This document shows, piece after piece, positions 43,196-52,185 of a stretch of 64,000 bases of DNA (the first letter of the stretch is position 1; every line of letters starts with the position of its first letter). This DNA comes from Clostridia bacterium (GTDB lineage: Bacteria; Bacillota; Clostridia; Oscillospirales; Acutalibacteraceae). A model generated the notes under the pieces. That model had not been told where the DNA came from and ran no database searches. It was given only the letters and a program-made list of their open reading frames with translations. The stretch spans positions 1 through 64,000 of the forward strand of contig JAFPUM010000011.1 in the NCBI GenBank assembly GCA_017395425.1, read 5' to 3'. Made by a program: the position numbers and the translations under genes.

Positions 43196-45280
43196 ATGAT
43201 TATGAAAATTCACGCGATGAAAAAAATAATGTCTGTCATCATGGCGGCGCTTCTGATTGCGTCGTTTACGTCATGCGGCGTCAGCGGCAAGAGCGGAAAT
43301 GGCTCGGCACCTGTGACGGTGCTGAATACAGCCGATATGTTCAGCAGCAAGGATCAGGAGATCGGCTACGATGAAGCAAGCTGCGTCAAAATCACTCTGA
43401 GCGGCAGCAGCGCTCAGGCGGAAGGCGACGGTGTGACCGTTTCGGGCAGCACTGTCACCGTCACGAAGGAGGGAACCTATCTGCTCTCCGGCTCGCTCGA
43501 CAACGGCGCGGTTATCGTGGACGCTGACCAGAACGCCAAGATACGCCTGATCTTCAACGGCGTGAATATCAACTGCAATACCAGTGCGGCACTGTATGTG
43601 AAACAGGCTGACAAGGTATTTGTCACCCTTGCGCCAGGCTCGGAGAATACCCTTTCCGACAGCGCCGCATTTGTGGCGATTGACGATAACGATATCGACG
43701 CGGTGGTATTTTCCAAGGACGACCTCACGTTTAACGGCACCGGCACCCTTACTGTGAATGCCGTTTACGGCCACGGCATTACCTCCAAGGACGATCTGGT
43801 CTTCTCCGGCGGAACCTATCGCGTCACCGCCGAGAAAAAGGGTATCGACGCCAACGACAGCATCCGCATCGCCGACGGGAATTTCACCGTCACCAGCGGC
43901 ACCGACGCGCTGCATGTGGAAAATACCGAAGACACCTCCAAGGGCTATCTCTATATCTCCGACGGCAGTTTTACTCTCGCCGCGGGCACCGACGGAATGG
44001 ACGCTTCCGGCGCGATTCAGATTGACGGCGGCAGCTTCACGATTACCACCGGCGGCGGCAGTCAGAACGCCAGCACCAGGCAGGACGGTTCCCGCAACGG
44101 CGATTGGGGCAACTGGGGCGGCGGCTTCGGTCAGCCCGGCGGCGACATGGGCGGCGGTCAGATGCCCGGCGGCGATAGGGGCAATATGGACGGCGGCAGA
44201 AGGCTATCCGCCGACACGGACACCGCGTCATCCGTGGTGACACTCTCATCGACGGCTGATCTCCCGGCGCTCCCCGCTCCCGGCAGCGATGATTCGTCCC
44301 GCGCGGGAAGCAATACCCCCATCGCGACGGCTTCATCATCCTCCACATCCGATTCCGCCAAGGGCATCAAGTCGGACAATTCCGTGGCGATCAACGGCGG
44401 CAGCTTTACGATTGATTCCTCCGACGACGCGATTCACTCCAACAACGCGCTCTCCGTGACGGACGGCACGCTTCAGATCACCTCCGGCGACGACGGTATG
44501 CACGCCGACGCGGCGCTGTCCGTCAGCGGCGGCACCATCGACATCACCAAGAGCTACGAAGGCATCGAAGGACAGACCATCGGTATCAGCGGCGGCACGA
44601 TTCATGTGACGGCTTCCGACGACGGTCTGAACGCAGCGGGCGGCAATGACGGCAGCAGTGTCAACGGTCGCATGGGACAGAATCAGTTCGCCGCGCAGGA
44701 CGGCGTGGAAATCATCATTTCGGGCGGCAGTCTGTATGTCAGCGCCAGCGGCGACGGCATCGACTCCAACGGCAATATTACGGTATCGGGCGGGGAAACC
44801 TATGTTTCCGGCTCCACCAATAACGGCAACGCGGCGTTCGATTACAACGGCAGCGCCACGATCACGGGCGGCACGCTGATCGCTGCGGGCATGAGCGGCA
44901 TGGCGCAGAATTTCGGAAGCGCCTCCACACAGGGTTGCATGCTGGTGACGGTGTCCCAGCAGCAGGGCGGCAGCGCCGTCACGCTCAAAAACAGCAGCGG
45001 CAAGACCTTGGCAACCTTTACACCCGACAAGGCGTATGACAGCGTGCTGGTGAGTACGCCTGACGTCAAACAAGGCAGCAGCTATACCCTTGTCACCGGC
45101 TCCGCCGAAACCACGGTCAGCATGGATTCGCTGATCACCGGCGGTGGCAGCGGCATGGGCGGCATGGGCGGTCGCGGCGGACAGATGCCGGGCGGCGATA
45201 TGGGCGGCGGACAGATGCCCGGCAACGGCGGCACGGATGGCGGTCGCGGAAATCGCGGCGGTCGAGGCGGTCGCAGATAA
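43196..45280 (+). CDS. Cthe_2159-type carbohydrate-binding beta-helix lipoprotein
   Basis: A 694-residue lipoprotein (lipobox SFTSC). It contains many short beta-helix repeats (GTLTVNAVYGHGITSKDDLVFSGG; ITSGDDGMHADAALSVSGGTI), the pattern of the Cthe_2159 family, whose founder binds cellulose and acidic pectin. Two Gly/Met/Pro-rich low-complexity segments (about 285-335 and the last 50 residues, ending GNRGGRGGRR) interrupt or follow the helix. It lies 18 bp after DUF4956, linking surface polysaccharide binding with VTC/DUF4956. The ATG may be 43196 or 43202; AAAAGGGG precedes both. Confidence 0.88.
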   Translation: MIMKIHAMKKIMSVIMAALLIASFTSCGVSGKSGNGSAPVTVLNTADMFSSKDQEIGYDEASCVKITLSGSSAQAEGDGVTVSGSTVTVTKEGTYLLSGSLDNGAVIVDADQNAKIRLIFNGVNINCNTSAALYVKQADKVFVTLAPGSENTLSDSAAFVAIDDNDIDAVVFSKDDLTFNGTGTLTVNAVYGHGITSKDDLVFSGGTYRVTAEKKGIDANDSIRIADGNFTVTSGTDALHVENTEDTSKGYLYISDGSFTLAAGTDGMDASGAIQIDGGSFTITTGGGSQNASTRQDGSRNGDWGNWGGGFGQPGGDMGGGQMPGGDRGNMDGGRRLSADTDTASSVVTLSSTADLPALPAPGSDDSSRAGSNTPIATASSSSTSDSAKGIKSDNSVAINGGSFTIDSSDDAIHSNNALSVTDGTLQITSGDDGMHADAALSVSGGTIDITKSYEGIEGQTIGISGGTIHVTASDDGLNAAGGNDGSSVNGRMGQNQFAAQDGVEIIISGGSLYVSASGDGIDSNGNITVSGGETYVSGSTNNGNAAFDYNGSATITGGTLIAAGMSGMAQNFGSASTQGCMLVTVSQQQGGSAVTLKNSSGKTLATFTPDKAYDSVLVSTPDVKQGSSYTLVTGSAETTVSMDSLITGGGSGMGGMGGRGGQMPGGDMGGGQMPGNGGTDGGRGNRGGRGGRR

Positions 45281-45318
45281 AACCGACTAAACCTACCTCC
45301 TTTCATAAATGGTTTTTC

Positions 45319-45388
45319 AAATGAAAAAGGGATGCGGCACTTCGTCATTTTTCCGGGATGACGGGTGTATCGTGTCCCTTTTTCATTT
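45319..45388 (+). terminator. Hairpin terminator after the Cthe_2159-like gene
   Basis: AAATGAAAAAGGGA (45319-45332) pairs with TCCCTTTTTCATTT (45375-45388), with an additional inner stem. Confidence 0.65.
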
Positions 45389-45448
45389 CCGGAAATGTTA
45401 TTTTAAGAGATACCTTTTCCGGAATCCGCCCGACCCCGTTTCAGAGAT

Positions 45449-45580
45449 TAGCTCATCTCGCCCGGCAGGCTTTCGCCTGCCTGCCGGTGGCGCCGCCCCC
45501 GGTTCCCCGCAAGGGCTCCTCGCCCTTGACCCGCCAAAGGGACTTGTCCCTTTGGAATCCCACGCCGCTGCGCGGCTAGT
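45449..45580 (-). repeat. Intergenic hairpin-array repeat, family B, copy 2
   Basis: Read on the minus strand, it repeats the 35.4-kb array: CCGCGCAGCGG, CCAAAGGGACAAGTCCCTTTGG, AAGGGCGAGGAGCCCTT, a GGCGCC-centred stem and GGCAGGCGAAAGCCTGCC. Loops and some stems differ but pairing is kept. The 31-bp direct repeats of copy 1 are absent. Lies in the 580-bp gap before serS; the rest of that gap holds a terminator, AT-poor spacer and the serS promoter. Confidence 0.75.
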
Positions 45581-45752
45581 TGGCGCTGTGAGCTTTGTTT
45601 TATCGCGTGGATTCCGGTGGAAAACCCGGTGGATTCCCTTGAAAACGCCGTTTCTTTTGGGGAATACCCGTGGAAAACTCTGTGGAAAGTGTGGACAAGT
45701 CTGTGTTTTCCTCTTTTTTCCGCCCGGAAAAGAAATTCATTCCATTGCCCCC

Positions 45753-45781
45753 TTGCTATTTTTCCGCCGCTGTTATATAAT
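45753..45781 (+). promoter_or_regulatory. Sigma-A promoter of serS
   Basis: TTGCTA (45753-45758), 17 bp, TATAAT (45776-45781). The leader to the serS ATG is only about 70 nt, too short for a T-box. Confidence 0.65.
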
Positions 45782-45860
45782 GGATTCATTATCCCATGCG
45801 GCGGCGTATTGCCGTGAGGGATTCTGCTATCAAATTATTCTGTAAAGGTGAGATTGCATC

Positions 45861-47150
45861 ATGCTGGACATCAAATTCCTTCGGGAAAATCCCGATACCG
45901 TCAAGGACAACATCAAGAAAAAATTTCAGGACGCCAAACTTCCGCTGGTCGATGAGGTGATCGAGCTGGACAGGCAGCTCCGTTCCATCATGCAGGAAGC
46001 CGACGGTCTCCGTGCCAACCGCAACAAGGTTTCCAAGGGTATCGGCGCTCTCATGGCACAGGGCAAACGCGAAGAAGCCGAGGCGGAGAAGGTCAAGGTC
46101 ACGCAATTCTCGGAACGTCTCGCCGAGTGCGAACGTCTCGAAGCCGAACTCAAGGAGAAAGTCCGGAATATCATGCTCGTCATTCCCAATATCATTGACC
46201 CCTCCGTGCCGGTCGGCAAGGACGACAGCATGAACGTGGAAGTGGAGAAATTCGGCGATCCCGTCGTGCCGGATTTCGAGATTCCCTACCACACCGACAT
46301 CATGAAGACCTTCGACGGCATTGATCTCGACGCTGCCGGTTCTGTCGCGGGCAACGGCTTCTATTACCTCATGGGTGACATCGCACGGCTGCATTCGTCG
46401 ATTCTCTCCTATGCCCGCGATTTCATGATTGACCGCGGCTTTACCTATGTGATTCCCCCCTACATGATCCGCCGCAACGTGGTGGACGGCGTGATGAGCT
46501 TTGCCGAGATGGACGCCATGATGTACAAGATCGAGGGCGAAGACCTCTATCTCATCGGCACCAGCGAACATTCCATGATCGGCAAATTCATCAACACCAT
46601 CACCAAGGAAGCCGAACTGCCCAAACTGCTCACCAGCTATTCCCCCTGTTTCCGCAAGGAAAAGGGTGCGCACGGCATCGAGGAACGCGGTGTGTACCGC
46701 ATTCACCAGTTCGAGAAGCAGGAAATGATCGTGGTCTGCAAGCCGGAGGACAGCCCGAAATATTTCGACGTGCTGTGGCAGAACACCGTCGATTTCTTCC
46801 GTTCGCTGGATATCCCGGTGCGCACGCTGGAATGCTGCTCGGGTGATCTGGCAGACCTCAAGGTCAAATCGGTGGATGTGGAAGCATGGTCGCCGCGGCA
46901 GAAGAAATATTTTGAGGTCGGCTCCTGCTCCAATCTCGGCGACGCGCAGGCGCGCCGTCTGGGTATCCGCGTAGTGGGTGAGGACGGCAAAAAGTACCTC
47001 GCCCACACTCTCAACAATACCGTGGTCGCTCCGCCCAGAATGCTCATTGCCTTCCTCGAAAACAACCTGCAAGCCGACGGTTCCGTCAGAATCCCCGAAA
47101 AGCTGCGTATGTACATGGGCGGCAAGGAAGCGTTGATTCCCAGGAAATAA
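45861..47150 (+). CDS. serS: Serine--tRNA ligase
   Basis: A 429-residue class II synthetase charging tRNA-Ser. The N-terminal coiled-coil arm (about 28-105) begins MLDIKFLRENPDTVKDNI. Motif 2 is CFRKEKGAHGIEERGVYRIHQFEKQE, and motif 3 lies in VVAPPRMLIAFLENN (Arg in a divergent GxxR setting). The serine pocket reads GTSEHSM rather than the commoner TAEVPL, the variant type found in some Clostridia. Followed 22 bp downstream by a CPBP protease gene. Confidence 0.95.
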   Translation: MLDIKFLRENPDTVKDNIKKKFQDAKLPLVDEVIELDRQLRSIMQEADGLRANRNKVSKGIGALMAQGKREEAEAEKVKVTQFSERLAECERLEAELKEKVRNIMLVIPNIIDPSVPVGKDDSMNVEVEKFGDPVVPDFEIPYHTDIMKTFDGIDLDAAGSVAGNGFYYLMGDIARLHSSILSYARDFMIDRGFTYVIPPYMIRRNVVDGVMSFAEMDAMMYKIEGEDLYLIGTSEHSMIGKFINTITKEAELPKLLTSYSPCFRKEKGAHGIEERGVYRIHQFEKQEMIVVCKPEDSPKYFDVLWQNTVDFFRSLDIPVRTLECCSGDLADLKVKSVDVEAWSPRQKKYFEVGSCSNLGDAQARRLGIRVVGEDGKKYLAHTLNNTVVAPPRMLIAFLENNLQADGSVRIPEKLRMYMGGKEALIPRK

Positions 47151-47172
47151 CCCTTGAAAGGAGCGGTCCGCC

Positions 47173-48123
47173 ATGCTTGCCAATCTCGCCAAGACCTTCA
47201 CCCCCGCGCCTGCACTGCTTCAGAGAGCGCAGGTCGGCACGCAGATGTCCTACAAAAAAGCGGTCAATATTCTCATCGCACTGGCGGTGGGTATCGGCGC
47301 GATTTTTACGCAGTTCATTATCATCATGCCCGCCGTTCTGTACGTGATCGTGATGAATCTGCTGCGGGGAACCGCTCAGAACGGGATGACGCTCAACCTC
47401 ACCGGCGGACCTATGATGCTGGTGCAGCTTGCCAGTACGGTTCTGCCCATCGCGGCGCTGATTCTCTACGTGAAATTCATCGAAAACCGGGACGCCCGTT
47501 CGATGGGCTTCGTCAAGGAAAAAGCCGTACCGGATTATCTGACCGGCATGGGCATCGGTTTCGCGATGTTCTCGGTCTGCGTGGGACTTTGTATCGCCAC
47601 GGGCGCGATGACCTTCGACGGGTTTGTGCTGAACGGTCAGTACGGTCTGCTCGTCGCGTTCTTTGCCGGCTTTCTGGTGCAGGGGCTGAGCGAGGAAGTC
47701 GTCTGCCGCGGCTTTATCATGACCTCCGTCGGCAGCAAAAACGGCGCGCTGATCGGTATGCTGGTCAACTCGCTGCTCTTCGGTCTGCTTCACCTTGGCA
47801 ACAGGGGCGTGACGGTCTTTTCCATCCTCAATATCATCCTGTTCGGCGTTTTCATGTCGGTTGTCGTTCTGAAAACCAATTCCATCTGGATGGCGGCTGC
47901 CATTCACTCGGTCTGGAATTTCGTGCAGGGCAATTTCTACGGCGTGCCGGTCAGCGGCACGCATCCGGAGCCTTCGGTCTTCCGCTGCACGGCTGTCGAC
48001 GGCATGGAATGGCTCAACGGCGGCAGCTTCGGCATGGAGGGCGGCGCCGCCAATACGCTGGTTCTGATTCTCTGCATTGCCGCCGCACTGCTGCTCCCGC
48101 TGAGACAATCCGACGATTCATAA
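47173..48123 (+). CDS. CPBP family intramembrane metalloprotease
   Basis: A 316-residue protein with about eight helices. The three CPBP/Abi motifs are in order: SEEVVCRG (EExxxR), FGLLH and HSVWNF. Bacterial members act in bacteriocin self-immunity or unidentified membrane proteolysis. It is cotranscribed with serS and closed by the terminator at 48199-48256. AAAGGAG stands before ATG 47173. Confidence 0.9.
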   Translation: MLANLAKTFTPAPALLQRAQVGTQMSYKKAVNILIALAVGIGAIFTQFIIIMPAVLYVIVMNLLRGTAQNGMTLNLTGGPMMLVQLASTVLPIAALILYVKFIENRDARSMGFVKEKAVPDYLTGMGIGFAMFSVCVGLCIATGAMTFDGFVLNGQYGLLVAFFAGFLVQGLSEEVVCRGFIMTSVGSKNGALIGMLVNSLLFGLLHLGNRGVTVFSILNIILFGVFMSVVVLKTNSIWMAAAIHSVWNFVQGNFYGVPVSGTHPEPSVFRCTAVDGMEWLNGGSFGMEGGAANTLVLILCIAAALLLPLRQSDDS

Positions 48124-48198
48124 TGCGGAATTCGGAATGCGTAATGCGGAATTGGCAATGCGTTACCGCTGTGTTTTTCGTCCGCAGCAAAACACAAC

Positions 48199-48256
48199 AT
48201 CAACCGCGTCCCACACGGCGTTCCCATGCCGGGTGGGGACGCGGTTGTTATTTTTC
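48199..48256 (+). terminator. Intrinsic terminator of serS-CPBP
   Basis: CAACCGCGTCCC (48201-48212) pairs with GGGGACGCGGTTG (48235-48247), then a T-rich run. The 75 bp before it contain short AATGCGGAAT-like direct repeats. Confidence 0.85.
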
Positions 48257-48305
48257 CCACTTGTGCATTTCAGCATAGGTTTGGTGCATTTCGCGTACCA
48301 CCCCC

Positions 48306-48334
48306 TTGTCATTCCTGAAAAAAGGGATTATACT
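48306..48334 (+). promoter_or_regulatory. Sigma-A promoter of the transglutaminase gene
   Basis: TTGTCA (48306-48311), 17 bp, TATACT (48329-48334). Confidence 0.65.
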
Positions 48335-48434
48335 GGGTTCATCAGACGGGAAAGAAATAATAAAGTCTGTGGGAGTACGGGTATTTTTTGCCCGGTTTAA
48401 CCGTCATCCGTTATACATCAGGGAGGTTTTTGGT

Positions 48435-49508
48435 ATGTCAAAAAAACGCCGGATTCTGACCGTCGCGCTGTCGGTGGCAGCGGTTGCCGCACTGTTCTGT
48501 GCCGCCGTGTTTACCGTGGAAAGAATGGGCATGATGAACAAACCTCAGCCTGTGGTTTCGGTGTCCGATGAGCCGGAAGCCGAACCTGCCGACGCGATGG
48601 ATCAGCAATACAATGCCGCCGAACGCGACGTGACCTTTACCAGCAGCTTCCGGACCATGCTGGTCGGAGACGAGCTGACGGTGTACGACGCTATGAAACA
48701 GCATTTTGTCGTTGAAAGGCGCAACGATCCACTGACCGTCTCTTTCCCCGGCAAAGGTTATCAGAATATAGACACTGTCAGAGACATATTGTATAATGCC
48801 TATGACTGCTTTATGAATGATTATCCCGAAGTGTATTGGGTCAATTATTTTCAAAGAACCGTCACCCGCAATGACCAGAATTTAATTGATACCGCCACAA
48901 TGGATTTCCGTAAACAAGACCCTGACCTTTACGATCAGGCGGAAAAATTGTTCAGCAATATTGACCTGGCAGTGGAACGGATCAAAAAATCCCGCCGCTC
49001 CGAATCCCGTTATGATACCGTGCGCGCCGCGCACGATTATATCTGCTGGAACGCTTCCTATGACTGGGGCATTGTCAATCACGACGAGCTGCGGAATTTT
49101 ACCTATCTGGCAGCGCCGCTGTTCGGAGTCGGTAACAGAGGTCATCGTTTTGTCTGCTCAGGTTACGCCGAGGCATTCCGCGTACTGTGCAACCGACTGG
49201 ATGTTCCATGTATGTATGTGGAAGGGAATTATGATTTCGGCGCCCATGCGTGGAATTATGTACAGATGGAGGACGGTCAGTGGTACGGTATGGATGTCAC
49301 CTGGGACGACGATGACGCGGGCGGTTCGCCCAGGCATACCTATTTCCTGACCGGAAACAATTCCCGCGGAACCGACGGCAAAACCTATGCCGAAATGCAC
49401 GTTCCGGCTGATTTCGAGCACGATGGAACATACCTGTTCTTTTTGAATGATACGAAGATTTACAGGGTTTACCCCACGCTGTCCGATACGATGTACGAAC
49501 GCGGATAA
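48435..49508 (+). CDS. Membrane-anchored transglutaminase-like cysteine peptidase
   Basis: 357 residues. An N-terminal anchor (about 8-28) is followed by an extracytoplasmic region and a transglutaminase-like domain with the full triad: Cys in FVCSGYAEAFRVLC, His in GAHAWNYVQM and Asp in YGMDVTWDDDDAG. Such domains cleave or cross-link peptides and are common in cell-wall-associated proteins. ATG 48435 lies eight bases after GGAGG; longer forms would run through the promoter. Monocistronic. Confidence 0.9.
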   Translation: MSKKRRILTVALSVAAVAALFCAAVFTVERMGMMNKPQPVVSVSDEPEAEPADAMDQQYNAAERDVTFTSSFRTMLVGDELTVYDAMKQHFVVERRNDPLTVSFPGKGYQNIDTVRDILYNAYDCFMNDYPEVYWVNYFQRTVTRNDQNLIDTATMDFRKQDPDLYDQAEKLFSNIDLAVERIKKSRRSESRYDTVRAAHDYICWNASYDWGIVNHDELRNFTYLAAPLFGVGNRGHRFVCSGYAEAFRVLCNRLDVPCMYVEGNYDFGAHAWNYVQMEDGQWYGMDVTWDDDDAGGSPRHTYFLTGNNSRGTDGKTYAEMHVPADFEHDGTYLFFLNDTKIYRVYPTLSDTMYERG

Positions 49509-49534
49509 TGATGCCTGACAGATATCACCTCATA

Positions 49535-49587
49535 AAAACATCAGCCGGAGGATCTCCCACTGGGGAATTCTCCGGCTGATGTTTTTT
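49535..49587 (+). terminator. Intrinsic terminator of the transglutaminase gene
   Basis: CATCAGCCGGAG pairs with CTCCGGCTGATG, followed by T6. Confidence 0.9.
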
Positions 49588-49773
49588 ATATTTGAATCAT
49601 CCTTTCTGTCATATTTTTCAGTCAATGAAAAAACGCTGTCTTCAGTATACATGCAAAGACGCCGCATTGCAATAGAAAAACGGCATTTTTTTGATCAAAT
49701 TAAAAATCCATATGACAAAAACACGCGCATGACACAGGGAATTTCCCGTATTACGCGCGTGTTTTTTTGGTTG

Positions 49774-50142
49774 TCACAATATATTGGAGATAATAGGCGT
49801 TTCGGTATGCACCAGATGTTCCAGTGCGTGAGTCACTTCGTCAAGCAACACCTCAAAATCGTCGAGCTGACCGGTATCGTACAGCGGACGCAGTTTCTCA
49901 ATTGCCTGCGAGATGCGTTCCACTTCATCGTGCCGCGAATAGAGATCCAGCACCGGCTCATAACGGCTCCATTCCCGTTCCAGCCGTGTGATGTCCTTGG
50001 TAGTCGGCGGCGTATCCCGCATACCGCTTACCAGCGCGGTCATTTCTTTGCCGACGTGCCGCGTGTTCAGCAGCGCGAAGGTGCTGAATCCCAGCAGGAA
50101 CGCCATCAGCGCGATGGCAATCTTTGCCCGGTCGAGTTTCAT
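49774..50142 (-). CDS. DUF4363 family protein
   Basis: A 122-residue protein with an N-terminal membrane anchor (about 8-26) and an otherwise helical extracytoplasmic part (ITRLEREWSRYEPVLDLYSRHDEVERI). This is the small partner usually found after DUF421/YetF genes in Firmicutes. Its ATG overlaps the DUF421 stop by 4 bp (ATGA). Function unknown; a helper of the DUF421 protein is the likely reading. Confidence 0.87.
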   Translation of the reverse strand: MKLDRAKIAIALMAFLLGFSTFALLNTRHVGKEMTALVSGMRDTPPTTKDITRLEREWSRYEPVLDLYSRHDEVERISQAIEKLRPLYDTGQLDDFEVLLDEVTHALEHLVHTETPIISNIL

Positions 50143-50837
50143 CGGCTTTCCTTCCCTTCTTTCCGGATAACCCGGTAGTCCCCTTTGGCGTTGCCCGCCA
50201 TAAGAAATACGTCATCCAGCGTGATTTTCTCTGTTCGGAGCGTCTTGTCTATCTTTTTTTTCGTCCAGCCCACCAGCGATGCGGACTGCCTGTCCACACT
50301 GCCGTCGCTGACAATCAGGGCATACAGCGCGTCCTCCCCTTTGTCGTCGGGATTCTGATTCACGCCCATCTGAGCCGCCGTCGCGGGCAGTTCGCCGCTT
50401 TTCAGCAGCACGCTGAGCGTGCCGTCGGTCTCGATCACCGCGTATGCCACAGTGCTGATGTCAAAAATATCCTTCTTGCGCAGTTCCTCAAACAGGTCTT
50501 CATTGCTGAATCGCAGGGACCGCATCGCCTGCTGATTCACCTGCCCTTTGTCAATCACCACCACCGGCAGACCCGATACCGTCTCGCGGAATTTCGGGCT
50601 TTTCAGCATGAGATACGACATGCCCACTTCCGTCACCACCAGTGTCAGAATGGGAATCACCGCCGCAAAGATCGAAATGCCGACCTCCTGCATGGGCATC
50701 GCCGCAATGTTGGAAATCATCAGCGTCACCACAATCTCCGACGCCTGCATCTCCTTGATCTGACGCTTGCCCATCACACGAACGGCAAAGATCACGATAC
50801 TGTATAAAATCACGGTGCGTATCAGCGAGATGTACAT
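50139..50837 (-). CDS. DUF421 / YetF family membrane protein
   Basis: A 232-residue protein with three N-terminal helices and a soluble domain. Family hallmarks: YSIVIFAVRVMGKRQIKEMQASEIVVTLMISNIAAMP, then VVIDKGQVNQQAMRSLRFSNEDLFEELRKKDI. Spore-formers carry paralogues such as SpoVAE/YetF-like proteins with roles in spore germination. ATG 50837 matches the usual family start; upstream in-frame ATGs (for example 50900) would add a charged tail. Confidence 0.88.
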   Translation of the reverse strand: MYISLIRTVILYSIVIFAVRVMGKRQIKEMQASEIVVTLMISNIAAMPMQEVGISIFAAVIPILTLVVTEVGMSYLMLKSPKFRETVSGLPVVVIDKGQVNQQAMRSLRFSNEDLFEELRKKDIFDISTVAYAVIETDGTLSVLLKSGELPATAAQMGVNQNPDDKGEDALYALIVSDGSVDRQSASLVGWTKKKIDKTLRTEKITLDDVFLMAGNAKGDYRVIRKEGKESR

Positions 50838-50940
50838 ATTTCCCTGCTTCCCCTTTTCCCCGGCTCCCTGTCGGACGGTGCCGGTTCCATCATCTGTCAT
50901 TCTCAGTATGCCCCGCGGGAAGGGGATTATACATTCCGGG

Positions 50941-51477
50941 TCAAGGTTTTTCCGTATGATTCCGGGTATGAGCGCTCCGATTGCACCGGCGGGAAAACAG
51001 CAGTTCGATGAGGCTCTTTTCGTAGGGAATAAACGCCCCGTCATCAATCATGCGCAGAATCTCACTTTTGTCTGCCCACCGCACATTCTGCACTTCCTCA
51101 TATTGGAGATGCAGCGCTGCCAAATCCACTTTCCGTGTCAGCACGTAGTAATCGTCGAAACCAAACGGAAAATGAATTGTCACCGCAGGGCGCTCATGGG
51201 ACAGATCAATGACCAATCCCAATTCCTCGCGGGTTTCCCGTTGGGCGGCGGAACGGCTGCTGTCGCCTGCCACCGCAAGACCCCCGACACTCACATCCCA
51301 CAGATCCGACCAGTCTTTCTTGAAGGGCTGGCGCTGCTGAATCAGCATCCGTCCTTCTTCATCAAACAGGCAGATATGCACCACCAGCATATAAAAACCT
51401 TCCGGAATCGGTTGCCCCCGCACGATCGTCAATCCTGTTTTCTCCCGGTCAGCCGTATATAAATCAATGCGTTCCAT
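50941..51477 (-). CDS. NUDIX hydrolase
   Basis: A 178-residue cytosolic protein of the NUDIX superfamily, closest to the IPP-isomerase-like/YfcD subgroup (PIPEGFYMLVVHICLFDEEGRMLIQQRQPFKKDWSDLWDVS). The Nudix box is GLAVAGDSSRSAAQRETREELGL; the catalytic RExxEE core is intact, but the first Glu of the consensus is Asp. Substrate unknown. Its TGA lies 16 bp after the TfoX-domain gene, so the two are probably cotranscribed. Confidence 0.87.
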   Translation of the reverse strand: MERIDLYTADREKTGLTIVRGQPIPEGFYMLVVHICLFDEEGRMLIQQRQPFKKDWSDLWDVSVGGLAVAGDSSRSAAQRETREELGLVIDLSHERPAVTIHFPFGFDDYYVLTRKVDLAALHLQYEEVQNVRWADKSEILRMIDDGAFIPYEKSLIELLFSRRCNRSAHTRNHTEKP

Positions 51478-51493
51478 GATATTTTTTCTCCCC

Positions 51494-51808
51494 TCATTTT
51501 TTCTTTTTGGGTTTGGGAAGCTCCGGGTACATCGCTTCCACGAGTTCCCGCAGGAACGCAGGATTTTCCACATCTTCCACCAGCAGCATTTCCTTGGCGC
51601 CTTCATAGGGCAGTTCCCGCTCCGCGTGAGGCATCAGCGCCGCGGCGGATGGGGTGGGCTTCACAAGAAAGCGGTTGTCGTATATCCCGCCAAACACTTT
51701 GCCGCGGTAATACAGAATATACTCCCCCATCATCGGACGGCAGGAAATATCCCCTATGTCTGAAAGCTGTTCCATAATATATGCCATGTATTCCTTGCTT
51801 GACGCCAT
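51494..51808 (-). CDS. TfoX/Sxy N-terminal domain protein
   Basis: A 104-residue protein made of the TfoX N-terminal domain alone: YIMEQLSDIGDISCRPMMGEYILYYRGKVFGGIYDNRFLVKPT, a highly typical string. In gamma-proteobacteria TfoX controls competence. The stand-alone version in Firmicutes has no known role. ATG 51808 follows GAGGGAG. A longer reading would run through the tRNA gene and is rejected. Confidence 0.9.
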   Translation of the reverse strand: MASSKEYMAYIMEQLSDIGDISCRPMMGEYILYYRGKVFGGIYDNRFLVKPTPSAAALMPHAERELPYEGAKEMLLVEDVENPAFLRELVEAMYPELPKPKKKK

Positions 51809-51837
51809 ATGCAATTTCTCCCTCATAAAAATTTGAA

Positions 51838-51878
51838 AAAACAAAAAACAAAGCCCTTTCCCATCGGAAAGGGCTTTT
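51838..51878 (-). terminator. Terminator of tRNA-Gln
   Basis: On the minus strand AAGCCCTTTCC pairs with GGAAAGGGCTT, followed by a T-rich tract. Confidence 0.85.
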
Positions 51879-51883
51879 AACAA

Positions 51884-51957
51884 TGGCTGCGGAACTAGGA
51901 TTCGAACCCAGACAAACAGAGTCAGAGTCTGTCGTGCTACCCTTACACAATTCCGCA
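51884..51957 (-). tRNA. tRNA-Gln (CUG)
   Basis: 74 nt including an encoded CCA. Acceptor arms TGCGGAA/TTCCGCA; T-loop GGTTCGAATCC; anticodon stem ACAGA/TCTGT around the seven-base loop CTCTGAC, giving anticodon CUG for glutamine codon CAG. Confidence 0.93.
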
Positions 51958-52004
51958 ATATCAATGCTTTTACTGTTCTCGTCTCCGCCGTGAAGACCTA
52001 TATT

Positions 52005-52032
52005 ATTATAATGGTTTTTTCCGATTTGTCAA
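52005..52032 (-). promoter_or_regulatory. Promoter of tRNA-Gln
   Basis: Minus-strand TTGACA (52032-52027), 16 bp, TATAAT (52010-52005). Confidence 0.75.
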
Positions 52033-52101
52033 GGGCTTTTTCATAAAAAATTGAAATATTGTAAAATTAATTTTCTGCGCCGGATTTTTAACAAATTACT
52101 G

Positions 52102-52130
52102 TTGAAAGTCACCATAGTATCTTTTATAAT
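52102..52130 (+). promoter_or_regulatory. Sigma-A promoter of the polyP:AMP phosphotransferase gene
   Basis: TTGAAA (52102-52107), 17 bp, TATAAT (52125-52130). Confidence 0.7.
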
Positions 52131-52185
52131 AGTAGCATAAAAAGCGTAAATCCATCCATTCCATGATTGGGAGGTTTTTGGCAAT

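Noticed and set aside
45670..45712. Cluster of TGTGGAAA/TGTGGACAA resembling DnaA boxes
   Set aside because: None matches the consensus TGTGGATAA exactly, and there is no dnaA/dnaN gene or AT-rich unwinding region nearby; an origin is not supported.
45861..45861. T-box leader expected before serS
   Set aside because: The predicted leader is about 70 nt and lacks a T-box terminator or the conserved TGGN box; regulation by T-box is not supported.
51494..51964. Long form of the TfoX-domain ORF
   Set aside because: The extra 5' part runs through tRNA-Gln and its terminator; ATG 51808 with GAGGGAG is the proper start.
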